From contig NZ_JBHSYQ010000015.1 in the NCBI RefSeq assembly GCF_042662225.1, forward strand, positions 487,757 to 551,756: a stretch of DNA of 64,000 nucleotides. Reading direction: 5' to 3'. This DNA is from Nibribacter roseus. GTDB taxonomy: Bacteria > Bacteroidota > Bacteroidia > Cytophagales > Hymenobacteraceae. Both the position numbers and the translations under genes were made by a program. Positions 34,679-42,681 of this stretch are shown here, piece by piece (position 1 is the stretch's first letter; every line of letters begins with the position of its first letter). The notes below the pieces were generated by a model that did no database searches, was not told the origin of the DNA, and saw only the letters and a program-made list of their open reading frames with translations.

Positions 34679-34821
34679 AAATGATGACAACTGCCTTATC
34701 TACTGGAAATACTCCAGATTGAGTTTTAAGTAAAAGCGGTAAAGCCGTTCGGCTTATCCTACCCCTTCCAATCTCTTGTCCTGCGGGACACGCAGCTATT
34801 TTGTGCTGCACTTTTTCTTTT
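34679..34821 (+). ncRNA. Putative structured small RNA or leader ahead of sulP
   Basis: Downstream of an exact -7 box, about 140 bases contain successive helices and no gene. They are CTGGA/TCCAG (34703-34707 with 34713-34717); AGATTG/CAATCT (34716-34721 with 34769-34774), enclosing AAGCC-GTTC-GGCTT; TGTCC-TGCG-GGACA (34777-34790), with a UNCG-type loop; and a final hairpin with U run. An alternative pairing CTGCG/CGCAG (34781-34785 with 34791-34795) overlaps both the third helix and the terminator. It could be a free-standing sRNA or an attenuating leader. I do not recognise a known riboswitch. Confidence 0.45.
34792..34821 (+). terminator. Terminator of the putative small RNA
   Basis: GCAGC (34792-34796) pairs with GCTGC (34805-34809), followed by AC and TTTTTCTTTT. 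Confidence 0.6.
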
Positions 34822-34922
34822 AACGTCTTTTAATTTTCAAGCATAGGTGTAGCCTCATTAACGGCCGTAGCTTGCCTTTGTGGCTATTTGAAGAATACCT
34901 TTTCTTATACATTTCAATAACA

Positions 34923-36458
34923 ATGAAACAAGTACTCAGAATTTTTGATCTCAGCCCTACCATTAATTACCGGATTGAGATCATGGCTGGATTAACGGTG
35001 GCTTTGGCCATGATTCCAGAAGCCGTCGCATTTTCTATTATAGCCGGAGTACCTCCCTTGGTAGGGTTATATGCCGCTTTTGTAATGGGTTTTGTCACGG
35101 CTGCTTTTGGTGGCAGGCCCGGTATGATTTCAGGAGCAACAGGAGCCGTGGCAGTGGTGTTGGTGGCCTTGGCCCAGTCGCATGGGGTTGAATATATTTT
35201 CGCCACTGTTGTGTTGGCTGGAATCATGCAGGTAATAGTAGGTGTATTAAAATTGGGTAAGCTTATCCGTTTGGTACCGCACCCTGTAATGTTTGGGTTT
35301 GTAAACGGTTTGGCTATTGTCATTTTCATGGCCCAGCTAACGCAGTTTAAAGTAGCCTCAGATGGCGGAGAGGTATGGATGACAGGTGAGCAGCTTTACA
35401 CCATGTTGGGTTTGGTGGCACTGACTATTGCCATCATTGTATTTCTGCCTAAGCTGACCAAGGCAGTACCGGCATCGTTGGTGGCTATATTAGTAGTGTT
35501 TGGTATTGTGGTGGGTCTAGGTATTGATACTAGAACTGTTGGTGATATTGCCTCTATTAGCGGAGGTTTTCCTCCGTTCCATATTCCGGAGGTGCCGTTT
35601 ACCTTGGAGACTTTGCAGATTATACTTCCCTACGCCGCTATCATGGCGGGTGTGGGTTTAATTGAAAGCCTTCTTACTCTTAACCTGATAGACCAAATTA
35701 CAGAAACCCGTGGTAACGGAAACCGTGAATCACTTGCACAAGGCGGCGCCAACATTTTAAGCGGACTTTTCTACGGTATGGGTGGCTGCGCCATGATTGG
35801 CCAAAGCCTCATCAACATTTCTTCCGGCGCTAGGGCTCGTTTATCGGGTATTGTGGCAGCCGTCACCTTATTAATATTTATCATGTTTGCTGGGCCACTC
35901 ATTGAGAGAGTGCCCATGGCAGCCTTAACCGGCGTAATGATCATGGTGGCTGTGGGTACTTTTGAGTGGATTAGCTTCAAACTGATTGGTAAAATGCCTT
36001 GGTCTGATGTGTTGGTAGGTATATTGGTGGCAGCCATAACGGTGCTATTGCATAACTTGGCACTGGCGGTACTGGTGGGGGTAATTATCTCTGCGTTAGT
36101 GTTTGCCTGGGAAAGTGCGCGCCGCATCAGAGCTAGAAAGTACATAGATGAGCAGGGCGTAAAACATTATGAATTGTTTGGGCCGCTCTTCTTTGGTTCA
36201 GTAACTGCTTTCCATGAGAAATTTGATGTACTTAATGACCCTGAGGAAGTGATCCTTGATTTTAAAGAAAGTAGGGTGGCAGACATGTCAGCGATAGAGG
36301 CCATTAATGTACTGACGGAGCGTTACCACAAGCAGGGCAAAAAGCTGCACTTAAGAAACTTAAGCAACAGTAGCCACCGGAAACTACTCAATGCTCACGC
36401 CATTATTGATGTCAATATTCTGGAGCCAACTGCACAGCGCCAGAATGATAAATACTAA
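34923..36458 (+). CDS. SulP-family anion transporter with STAS domain
   Basis: Inner-membrane anion carrier, of the group that moves sulfate or bicarbonate. It begins KQVLRIFDLSPTINYRIEIMAGLTVALAMIPEAVAFSIIAG, with the SulP signature in the first segments, then GFVTAAFGGRPGMISGATGA and HPVMFGFVNGLA. About 11-12 membrane segments are followed by a C-terminal STAS domain (from about residue 425, EVILDFKESRVADMSAIEAI). ATG 34923 is chosen over a TTG at 34872. 511 residues. The leader region contains a structured RNA candidate that might regulate it. Confidence 0.9.
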   Translation: MKQVLRIFDLSPTINYRIEIMAGLTVALAMIPEAVAFSIIAGVPPLVGLYAAFVMGFVTAAFGGRPGMISGATGAVAVVLVALAQSHGVEYIFATVVLAGIMQVIVGVLKLGKLIRLVPHPVMFGFVNGLAIVIFMAQLTQFKVASDGGEVWMTGEQLYTMLGLVALTIAIIVFLPKLTKAVPASLVAILVVFGIVVGLGIDTRTVGDIASISGGFPPFHIPEVPFTLETLQIILPYAAIMAGVGLIESLLTLNLIDQITETRGNGNRESLAQGGANILSGLFYGMGGCAMIGQSLINISSGARARLSGIVAAVTLLIFIMFAGPLIERVPMAALTGVMIMVAVGTFEWISFKLIGKMPWSDVLVGILVAAITVLLHNLALAVLVGVIISALVFAWESARRIRARKYIDEQGVKHYELFGPLFFGSVTAFHEKFDVLNDPEEVILDFKESRVADMSAIEAINVLTERYHKQGKKLHLRNLSNSSHRKLLNAHAIIDVNILEPTAQRQNDKY

Positions 36459-36477
36459 AGCTGGAGAAACGGCTCTG

Positions 36478-36525
36478 TAAAAAGAAACCCTGCTGCGGAG
36501 GCCTCCGCAGCAGGGTTTCTTTTTA
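36478..36525. terminator. Perfect 48-base palindrome after sulP
   Basis: 24-bp arms meet at 36501/36502, GC-rich inside with AAAAA and TTTTT ends. Lies 20 bases after the stop. Confidence 0.9.
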
Positions 36526-36659
36526 TAAATGGAATAACAATTTGTTCTGTAAAGAAATGAATGGCGAAGGCTGTAGAAATAGCAGGGTAGTTGTTACTAC
36601 AGGGAAGCAACACTTGCGAGTGTATAAACAGCTTGTTATCCTGCGGTTTCAGTATTAAT

Positions 36660-36720
36660 AAGAAGGTGTACAATCAGAGACTATTGCTAACTGCAGCAGT
36701 CTGTAATCATACACCTTCTT
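36660..36720 (-). terminator. Hairpin after the HxlR regulator gene
   Basis: AAGAAGGTGTA (36660-36670) pairs fully with TACACCTTCTT (36710-36720). Inner GACT/AGTC pairs make a branched stem of 61 bases. It lies 45 bases past the minus-strand stop at 36766. Confidence 0.5.
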
Positions 36721-36765
36721 ATTTGTTTAGTAAGAAAATCTTCTTTCTTGAAAACAGGAGAAGTA

Positions 36766-37197
36766 TTAAGCTTCTTCAGGATGATAAATAATTTTATCAC
36801 GGTGTTTCAGTCCCCAATCTCGTAACTCCCGAATGACAGGCCAAAGGCTATGGCCGTACTCAGTGATAGAGTATTCTACCGTAACTGGTGAAGTATCATG
36901 CACGGTACGCTTCACTAATTTATTTACTTCCAGTTCTTTCAACTCTTTTGACAACATCTTAGCCGTGATGCCAGTCACGTCACGGTGTAGCTCTTTGAAA
37001 CGTCGCTTGTGCACACACAAGGCTACAATGATCGGAATTTTCCATTTGCCACTCAATATGTCCAGAGCGTCCCTAATAGGGAGAATATGGGTAATGCAGG
37101 GGCCTGTCTCATTTTTAATGGCGGCCTCCATTGGGTTTTTCAACAAGGTTTCCATAGGCATAAAGCTAATGATTTCTTTTAGGATACTAGTATACAT
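36766..37197 (-). CDS. HxlR-family transcriptional regulator
   Basis: A winged-helix regulator of 143 residues. CITHILPIRDALDILSGKWKIPIIVAL is the HxlR signature; the helix-turn-helix lies in RFKELHRDVTGITAKMLSKELKELE and the wing in RTVHDTSPVTVEYSITEYG. The start may be ATG 37197 or ATG 37161. It is divergent from a nitroreductase gene, and the 75 bases between hold both -7 boxes and a dyad. Members often respond to electrophiles or quinones through a conserved Cys; here CITHI near residue 35 is a candidate. Confidence 0.9.
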   Translation of the reverse strand: MYTSILKEIISFMPMETLLKNPMEAAIKNETGPCITHILPIRDALDILSGKWKIPIIVALCVHKRRFKELHRDVTGITAKMLSKELKELEVNKLVKRTVHDTSPVTVEYSITEYGHSLWPVIRELRDWGLKHRDKIIYHPEEA

Positions 37198-37222
37198 TCG
37201 TAAATCAGTATCTAACTGAAAC

Positions 37223-37262
37223 CAAAGTTACGTAAATTTGTTTATACAATTAACGTATAAAC
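37223..37262. promoter_or_regulatory. Divergent promoters and probable HxlR operator
   Basis: GTTTATAC (37240-37247) and GTATAAAC (37255-37262) are an exact inverted repeat with a 7-base spacer. The plus-strand -7 box TAAATTTG (37233-37240) touches it, and the minus-strand -7 box TAACTTTG is at 37223-37230. A bound regulator would cover the nitroreductase start site and the upstream region of its own promoter. Confidence 0.65.
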
Positions 37263-37272
37263 ATATATTTCT

Positions 37273-37905
37273 ATGAAATTACTCGAAGACTTGAACTGGC
37301 GCTATGCCACCAAACGTATGAATGGCGAGCTTGTGCCGCAAGCTAAACTAGACAACATTTTAGAGGCCATCAGATTATCAGCCTCCTCTATGGGGTTTCA
37401 GCCATACAACGTGATAGTGGTTGAAGACTTTGAAACACGTAAAAAAATTCAACCAGCTGCCTTCAACCAGCCACAAATTGTAGAAGGGTCACATCTTTTG
37501 ATTTTCGCCGCCTGGGATCCTCTTTGTGAGGAACAGGTAGATAATTATATTCAAAACATTGCCTCTGAGCGGGGTGTGGGATTAGATACTTTGGAAAGTT
37601 TCTCTCAAAGCATCAAGAATATGATTAAGAGCCGCACTGCCGAGGAGAACTTCCAGTGGGCAGCCCGTCAGGCTTACATTGCTTTAGGAACAGGTTTGGT
37701 GGCGGCCTCTGCTGAAAGAGTAGACTCAACGCCAATGGAAGGATTTAACCCAGCCGCCTTAGATGAACTGCTGGGTCTAAAAGAAAAAGGATTGCGCTCA
37801 GTAGCGCTGCTCGCCCTTGGTTACCGCGATGAAAATGCTGATTATTTGGCAAAAGCTAAAAAAGTGCGTCGCAGTAAAGAAAGCTTCTTCATTACAGTAG
37901 CGTAG
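37273..37905 (+). CDS. NAD(P)H-dependent nitroreductase family oxidoreductase (NfsB-like)
   Basis: FMN enzyme that reduces nitro compounds, quinones or similar. NWRYATKRMNGELV and RLSASSMGFQPYNVIVV give the FMN phosphate-binding N terminus; WAARQAYIALGTGLVAASAERVDSTPMEGF is the family C-terminal core and VALLALGYRDEN closes it. Length of 210 residues is standard. The divergent HxlR gene and the operator across its start predict induction by a reactive substrate. Sequence alone does not tell the substrate. Confidence 0.9.
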   Translation: MKLLEDLNWRYATKRMNGELVPQAKLDNILEAIRLSASSMGFQPYNVIVVEDFETRKKIQPAAFNQPQIVEGSHLLIFAAWDPLCEEQVDNYIQNIASERGVGLDTLESFSQSIKNMIKSRTAEENFQWAARQAYIALGTGLVAASAERVDSTPMEGFNPAALDELLGLKEKGLRSVALLALGYRDENADYLAKAKKVRRSKESFFITVA

Positions 37906-37925
37906 CGGTTATTTTATTAGGTAAT

Positions 37926-37967
37926 CCTGTTTTAAGGCTGTTTTTTGAAAATCAGCCTTAAAACAGG
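37926..37967. repeat. Interspersed palindrome, copy 11, with perfect 15-bp arms
   Basis: CCTGTTTTAAGGCTG (37926-37940) is the exact reverse complement of 37953-37967, around TTTTTTGAAAAT. Lies 20 bases after the nitroreductase stop and may terminate it. Confidence 0.85.
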
Positions 37968-38083
37968 TGTATAGCTTTTTACTAATAAAGGTTTGACAGC
38001 ACGAACCATTTTATTGACACCCGTACAACCTGAAGGCTTGTTATTATAACTGCACTTCTTTTTAAGTACAAAAATCTTAAACT

Positions 38084-39034
38084 ATGAAAAAAAGAACTCT
38101 TGGTAATTCCAGCTTAGAATTAGCTCCTTTGGCCTTTGGTGGAAATGTATTTGGCTGGACCGTAGATGAATCGACTTCCTTTCAATTGTTAGATGCCTTT
38201 GTAGGCGCAGGCTTTAATTTTATTGACACAGCAGATGCCTATTCTGTTTGGGTGCCCGGCAATAGCGGAGGTGAGTCAGAAACCATCATTGGCAACTGGA
38301 TAAAGAACAGAGGTAACCGAGACAAAGTGACCATAGCTACCAAAGTGGGTTGGGAGATAACACCTGAAAAGAAAGGGTTAAAGAAGGACTATATTTTCCG
38401 GGCAGTAGAAGACTCACTTCGCAGACTGCAGACAGATTACATTGACCTGTACCAATCTCATGTAGATGATGAGAGTACTTCTTTTGAAGAAGTTCTGGAA
38501 GCTTACAGCCGCCTGATAGAACAGGGTAAAATAAGAGTAATAGGGGCGTCAAACATTTCTGCTGAAAGACTAAAAAAGTCTTTGGAAGTGAGTCGGCAAC
38601 ACAATTTGCCTATCTACCAGAGCCTGCAGCCTGAATACAATCTGTACAACCGCGAGGGATTTGAGCAGAATCTGGAGCCATTGTGCCTGCAAGAGGGAAT
38701 AGGTGTCGTTTGCTATTACGCCTTAGCCAGTGGCTTCTTGACTGGTAAATACCGCTCAGAGGCAGACTTGGGTAAGAGCCCAAGAGGTGGTGGCATGAAA
38801 AATTTCATGAACGAACGGGGCTTCCGTATTTTAAATGCTCTTGATGAAGTAGCAGAACAGCATAATTCAAACCCGGCGCAGGTATCTTTGGCTTGGCTCA
38901 TGGCTCGGGAGAGCATTACGGCACCCATAGCCAGTGCCACCAGTTTAGAGCAGCTAGATGATTTAATTAAGGCCGCAAACCTGGAGCTGAGCTCCGAAGA
39001 TGTAGAGAAATTAAACTTTGCAAGCGCCTACTAA
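38084..39034 (+). CDS. Aldo/keto reductase
   Basis: NADPH-dependent (alpha/beta)8 oxidoreductase. Catalytic residues are visible: FIDTADAYSVW (Asp and Tyr), IATKVGWE (Lys) and YQSHVDDEST (His position). LQPEYNLYNREGFE and the C-terminal NPAQVSLAWLM and PIASATSLEQLDDLI match the YajO/Tas-type subgroup. Length of 316 residues is normal. It stands as a single gene between palindrome copy 11 and a terminator at 39060. Substrate unknown. Confidence 0.93.
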   Translation: MKKRTLGNSSLELAPLAFGGNVFGWTVDESTSFQLLDAFVGAGFNFIDTADAYSVWVPGNSGGESETIIGNWIKNRGNRDKVTIATKVGWEITPEKKGLKKDYIFRAVEDSLRRLQTDYIDLYQSHVDDESTSFEEVLEAYSRLIEQGKIRVIGASNISAERLKKSLEVSRQHNLPIYQSLQPEYNLYNREGFEQNLEPLCLQEGIGVVCYYALASGFLTGKYRSEADLGKSPRGGGMKNFMNERGFRILNALDEVAEQHNSNPAQVSLAWLMARESITAPIASATSLEQLDDLIKAANLELSSEDVEKLNFASAY

Positions 39035-39059
39035 CTTCATTTTGTTTTTCAGATAATAA

Positions 39060-39096
39060 AAGAACCTCATTGAAGTATATCAATGATGTTCTTTTT
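39060..39096 (+). terminator. Terminator after aldo/keto reductase gene
   Basis: A 14-bp stem with one mismatch (39060-39073 with 39080-39093) followed by TTTTTT. Its tail overlaps palindrome copy 12. Confidence 0.75.
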
Positions 39097-39128
39097 TGCC
39101 CGTTTTTCAGAAAACAGCTCCAAAACAG
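39088..39128. repeat. Interspersed palindrome, copy 12
   Basis: GTTCTTTTTTGCCCGTTTTTC then AGAAAACAGCTCCAAAACAG; the left arm overlaps the preceding terminator T run. Confidence 0.6.
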
Positions 39129-39186
39129 GAGAACTTGCCGTTGCAGAATTTATCTATCCTAATAAGGAAATTTTACTGCAGCAGTT

Positions 39187-40332
39187 TTAAAAATCTACGG
39201 AATATACTTTTTCCAGCTGCTTCTCATTCACCCAATTGGGCAGGTTACGGAGACCAAAATTGCGCAGGGAAATAAAGAATGGATTGGAAGACTGGGCAAC
39301 CTCTCCTAAAAACCGCGACTGACGTGTGATCCAGTGGGTACGGGGAATACGCCGTTGTTCAAAGCGCTGCGCCGCGGCGGGAAAGTCAAAGTCTTTTTGA
39401 AGTTCATCGGCGAAAACTACGGCGTCTTCTACGGCCTGGCAGGCACCTTGCCCCATATTTGGCGTGGTGGCGTGGGCGGCATCACCTATGAACAGTATAT
39501 TTTGAAAAGCAAAGTTCTGAATAGGCTTCAGGTCATAGATGTCATGCCACAGCAGTTGGTCAGGTTTGGTGTGGGCAAATAAGCTTGAGATGGGAGAATG
39601 ATACCCGTGGAAATGTCGCTGCAGGTCTTCGGCTTCCATCGCTTTCATCTTTGGGTTGTTTTGAGGTGAATTGACACAGGCAAACCAGTAAATCTTATTA
39701 TCTGCGAGCGGCGTCCAACCCACTCTGCCAGCCCTTCCCCATGTTTCTGAGGCGTACTGAGCCTGATGTCCAGGATTGTCAATTACCCCGCGCCAGCAAG
39801 TATAACCGGCATACCTGGGCTTTGATGAGGGGAGGAGTTGCTGCCGCAAAAGAGAGTTGATACCGTCTGCTACAATTACATAATCAAAAGTGGCAGAGGT
39901 GTTATCCTGAAAATGTACGGTTACTCCTTTGGCGGTTTGATCAGCCCGTATTGCTTTTTTTTCTGCTCTCATTGAATTCTGGGGCAGTTGGGCTACTAAA
40001 ACTTGGTGCAGACTGGCGCGGTGAATCACAAAATTATCCAGCCCATATTTCTGGCTCATGGCCCGGCTGTCGGTGCGGTTAATCAGTTTTCCGTTCGCGT
40101 CAAAAATATGGAAACCATTTAAGCAGTTGCCCTTAGAAATAACTTCCTCTGCTATACCTAGCCGCAGAAATCCTTTAATGGCATTTGCAGCTAGAGCCAG
40201 CCCTGCGCCAACCGGTTCAAATTTAGGTGCTGCATCAAATATGGTAGTAGACAATCCAATTTTCTGCAAAGCAATAGCAGTTGATAAACCTGCAATTCCT
40301 CCTCCAATAATCCCAATGTTCACATCTACCAT
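39187..40332 (-). CDS. FAD-dependent monooxygenase (UbiH/salicylate hydroxylase type)
   Basis: Flavin monooxygenase of class A, 381 residues. NIGIIGGGIAGLSTAIALQ is the FAD-binding GxGxxG fold, DYVIVADGINSLLR the DG motif that contacts FAD and NADPH, and ILFIGDAAHATTPNMGQG the GD motif for the FAD ribose. The hydroxylated substrate cannot be read. It lies downstream of the KAS III gene on the same strand, separated by about 110 bases that contain palindrome copy 13, so joint transcription is uncertain. Confidence 0.9.
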   Translation of the reverse strand: MVDVNIGIIGGGIAGLSTAIALQKIGLSTTIFDAAPKFEPVGAGLALAANAIKGFLRLGIAEEVISKGNCLNGFHIFDANGKLINRTDSRAMSQKYGLDNFVIHRASLHQVLVAQLPQNSMRAEKKAIRADQTAKGVTVHFQDNTSATFDYVIVADGINSLLRQQLLPSSKPRYAGYTCWRGVIDNPGHQAQYASETWGRAGRVGWTPLADNKIYWFACVNSPQNNPKMKAMEAEDLQRHFHGYHSPISSLFAHTKPDQLLWHDIYDLKPIQNFAFQNILFIGDAAHATTPNMGQGACQAVEDAVVFADELQKDFDFPAAAQRFEQRRIPRTHWITRQSRFLGEVAQSSNPFFISLRNFGLRNLPNWVNEKQLEKVYSVDF

Positions 40333-40360
40333 TGTTTCTTCCAGCAGTAATTAAATTGAC

Positions 40361-40421
40361 TACCGTTCTTTGTATTTTAGGTCTATTTTTCCGAAAACAA
40401 ACCTAAAACACAAAAACGGTA
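40361..40421. repeat. Interspersed palindrome, copy 13 (extended)
   Basis: GTATTTTAGGT (40372-40382) pairs with ACCTAAAACAC (40401-40411) with one mismatch; flanks TACCGTT and AACGGTA extend the stem to 40361-40421. Confidence 0.75.
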
Positions 40422-40445
40422 AAACCGAAGGCTTCTTACATAGGT

Positions 40446-41540
40446 TTAAGAAGGCACCCGATATACTACCGCATTGGCGTTCATACCTGCACCCACAGAG
40501 GTAAAAACTACATCATAATTTGGTTCTAAACTATGCTCTCCTAATTGGCCGCGCTCAATAAGGTCGTACAGAATGGGCAAAGTTGCTACTGAGTTGTTAC
40601 CTAATGTATTGATGGTCATAGGCATGATATCAGAAGGAATATCTTTAGCTCCCATACCATAAAGCTTGAACAAACGGTCCAGCATAGCCTCATCCATTTT
40701 TTCGTTTGCCTGGTGAATGAGTACCTTCTTAATGTCAGTAAGGGTAAGTTCTGCTTTTGTAATACAGTCTTTTACTAATTGCGGAACCCTGGTAATGGCG
40801 TATTCATAGATTTTGCGGCCATCCATTTTAATGTAAAGGTCTGTCTGGTCCAGGTCTTGGTTGTAAGAAGGAGAGGAGTGAAGCCACTGAGCCTGAACAA
40901 TAGTATCTGAAACGGTAAGATGACTCAGCACTCCCACTTTAGCCTCTGTTTCTCTGGCTTCCAACACCACAGCGCCAGCCCCGTCAGAATAAATCATACT
41001 GTCACGGTCATGCGGATCAGTCACTCTGGAAAGCGTTTCAGTTCCTATAACTAAAACTCTTTTAGCATCACCAGATTGCAGGTAGTAGTGCGCCTGAATT
41101 ACACCCTGTAACCAGCCGGGGCAACCAAAGGGTAGATCATAGGCAACACAGTATGGATTGGCAATTTGTAGTCTGTGCTTTATTCTTGAGGCCAGCGGAG
41201 GCATCATGTCTACCCTGCGGCTGTTCAACTTAACATCACCGAAATTGTGAGCTACTATAATGTAATCCAGTGTTTCAGGGTCTACATCTGCATTCTGCAG
41301 GGCATTCTTGGCGGCTCCGAACCCTAGGTCAGAGGCTACCATGTTATCATCGGCGTAGCGTCTTTCGCGTATGCCTGTTATTTGGTGAAATTTACGAATG
41401 ATAGTTTCATTGGGGCTATCCATTTCCTGACCAGAGGCATCAAGAAACGTGTGACCCAAAAAAGCAGAGTTATCTATGATGTTTTCAGGTATGAATGATC
41501 CTGATCCGGCTATTACCGAAGAGATTATTTTACTAGACAT
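40446..41540 (-). CDS. 3-oxoacyl-ACP synthase III family protein (FabH-like)
   Basis: Condensing enzyme that joins an acyl-CoA or other starter to malonyl-ACP. The catalytic triad is present: Cys140 in LPFGCPGW, His276 in LIHQANEKM and Asn315 in NTLGNNSVAT. Length of 364 residues is a little longer than housekeeping FabH, and the N terminus (LGHTFLDASGQEMDSPNETII) is unlike it, so this is probably a secondary KAS III with a special acyl donor. The N-terminal thiolase half includes GIRERRYADDNMVASDLG. Confidence 0.88.
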   Translation of the reverse strand: MSSKIISSVIAGSGSFIPENIIDNSAFLGHTFLDASGQEMDSPNETIIRKFHQITGIRERRYADDNMVASDLGFGAAKNALQNADVDPETLDYIIVAHNFGDVKLNSRRVDMMPPLASRIKHRLQIANPYCVAYDLPFGCPGWLQGVIQAHYYLQSGDAKRVLVIGTETLSRVTDPHDRDSMIYSDGAGAVVLEARETEAKVGVLSHLTVSDTIVQAQWLHSSPSYNQDLDQTDLYIKMDGRKIYEYAITRVPQLVKDCITKAELTLTDIKKVLIHQANEKMDEAMLDRLFKLYGMGAKDIPSDIMPMTINTLGNNSVATLPILYDLIERGQLGEHSLEPNYDVVFTSVGAGMNANAVVYRVPS

Positions 41541-41721
41541 GCCCCAAATTTATATAATTGCCCATAGTTCAAAAAGGGCGTGGTAAGAAAATCAGATTCT
41601 GTTGATGTGTTGCAGGAAATTCTGATGGGGGAGATAATAGAAAAAAATAAAGGATTAAAACTAGGCAACGGGATTAATGGGTATGCTGCCTTTAGGTGGC
41701 GGATATAAAAGTGCTGACTAA

Positions 41722-41841
41722 TTAGTCAAAAATTAGTTTGGCACCGCCAAGAAAAATGAAGATCCAGATTAATCCTTTGATCAGGAAAAACATGAATCCT
41801 GCAACCCCCATTCGTTTTAAAGCTTTCTTCCAGTTTGCCAT
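41722..41841 (-). CDS. 39-residue single-pass membrane peptide
   Basis: ATG 41841 opens a 39-codon frame ending in TAA at 41722. The peptide starts MANWKKALKRMG, strongly basic, followed by one hydrophobic span (about residues 13-35) and a short tail AKLIFD. This matches the positive-inside rule for a small inner-membrane peptide. I recall similar short basic-plus-membrane peptides in Bacteroidota, but no name or function. An exact minus-strand -7 box TACCTTTG lies at 41911-41918. Reading frames on top of it in other phases have no such pattern. Confidence 0.6.
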   Translation of the reverse strand: MANWKKALKRMGVAGFMFFLIKGLIWIFIFLGGAKLIFD

Positions 41842-41998
41842 ACCATTTGTGTTTCAAAAAAGTCACCTTTACGTTAGGTGCATGAAGATACAAAATATGC
41901 CTTTGCACCCCAAAGGTACAACTCAAGACTGAACGCCTAAAAATTTATTATGGTATATGCTAGGCAACTATTAGACTTAACTGAAGGGTAACCATAAA

Positions 41999-42026
41999 AA
42001 AAGCCTCTCCAGGTGGAGAGGCTTTT
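41999..42026 (-). terminator. Terminator of the first cold-shock gene
   Basis: AAAAGCCTCTCC and GGAGAGGCTTTT (41999-42010 with 42015-42026), loop AGGT, with a T run on the minus strand. Confidence 0.85.
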
Positions 42027-42053
42027 GTACTAGAATGTCTTTATGGAGAAAGA

Positions 42054-42245
42054 CTAAGCGCGTTTAACGTTAACGGCATTAAGTCCTTTTCTGCCTTCTT
42101 TAAGATCAAAAGTAACTTCATCGTTCTCTCTGACTTCGTCAACGAGACCTGTTACGTGCACGAAGTACTCTTCGTTTGTGTTGTTGTCTTTAATAAAACC
42201 GAAGCCTTTTTCGGTGTTAAAGAATTTTACTGTTCCTGTGTTCAT
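42054..42245 (-). CDS. Cold-shock domain protein, copy 1
   Basis: A 63-residue single CSD (OB-fold) RNA/DNA chaperone. GTVKFFNTEKGFGFIKDNN holds RNP1 (KGFGFI), and EEYFVHVTGL holds RNP2-like FVHV. The C-terminal part FDLKEGRKGLNAVNVKRA is shared with copy 2. About 53 of 63 residues are identical between the two proteins. A leader of roughly 190 bases separates it from the terminator of copy 2, room enough for the long untranslated leader common to cold-shock mRNAs. Confidence 0.95.
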   Translation of the reverse strand: MNTGTVKFFNTEKGFGFIKDNNTNEEYFVHVTGLVDEVRENDEVTFDLKEGRKGLNAVNVKRA

Positions 42246-42387
42246 AATTTGATTATTATACTTTCACTACGCTAAAGCTAACGAAAACGTTCAAACTTAC
42301 CTGCTTTTTATATAATTAGTTTTAAGAATCAATATCAGAGAACAAGTGTAGTTACATTTATAATTGACTTATAACAGCTTTTACAGC

Positions 42388-42425
42388 TCTTTTAAGCCTG
42401 TTTTTTCTAAAACATAGAAAAACAC
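42388..42425. repeat. Interspersed palindrome, copy 14 (degenerate)
   Basis: TCTTTTAAGCCTGTTTTTTC followed by TAAAACATAGAAAAACACG; core kept, arms weak. Lies between the two cold-shock genes. Confidence 0.45.
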
Positions 42426-42434
42426 GGACACAAA

Positions 42435-42462
42435 AAAAGCCTCTCCGGTGGGAGAGGCTTTT
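42435..42462 (-). terminator. Terminator of the second cold-shock gene
   Basis: AAAAGCCTCTCC and GGAGAGGCTTTT (42435-42446 with 42451-42462), loop GGTG. The arms are identical to the terminator at 41999, so gene and terminator were duplicated together. Confidence 0.85.
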
Positions 42463-42489
42463 GAAGCAATTTGTCTTTATAGCGAAAGA

Positions 42490-42681
42490 CTAAGCGCGTT
42501 TTACGTTAACGGCGTTAAGTCCTTTTCTTCCTTCTTGAAGATCAAATACTACTTCGTCGTTTTCTCTGATTTCGTCAACTAATCCAGATACGTGTACGAA
42601 GTACTCTTGATTTGAATTGTCATCCTTGATAAAGCCGAACCCTTTAGAGTCGTTGAAAAATTTTACTGTTCCTTGATTCAT
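42490..42681 (-). CDS. Cold-shock domain protein, copy 2
   Basis: A 63-residue CSD protein starting MNQGTVKFFNDSKGFGFIKDD, with RNP1 KGFGFI and FVHVSGL. It is the tandem paralogue of the gene at 42054. Differences fall mainly in residues 10-30, away from the RNA-binding aromatic residues. Each copy has its own terminator, so they can be expressed separately. Upstream lies a gap of about 700 bases that should contain its promoter and leader. Confidence 0.95.
   Translation of the reverse strand: MNQGTVKFFNDSKGFGFIKDDNSNQEYFVHVSGLVDEIRENDEVVFDLQEGRKGLNAVNVKRA

Noticed and set aside
34608..34811. 67-residue minus-strand frame before sulP
   Set aside because: It covers the hairpins of the putative small RNA and has no protein-like pattern.
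34679..34821. A known riboswitch (SAM, TPP or cobalamin type) upstream of sulP
   Set aside because: The conserved core bases of these classes are not found by eye.
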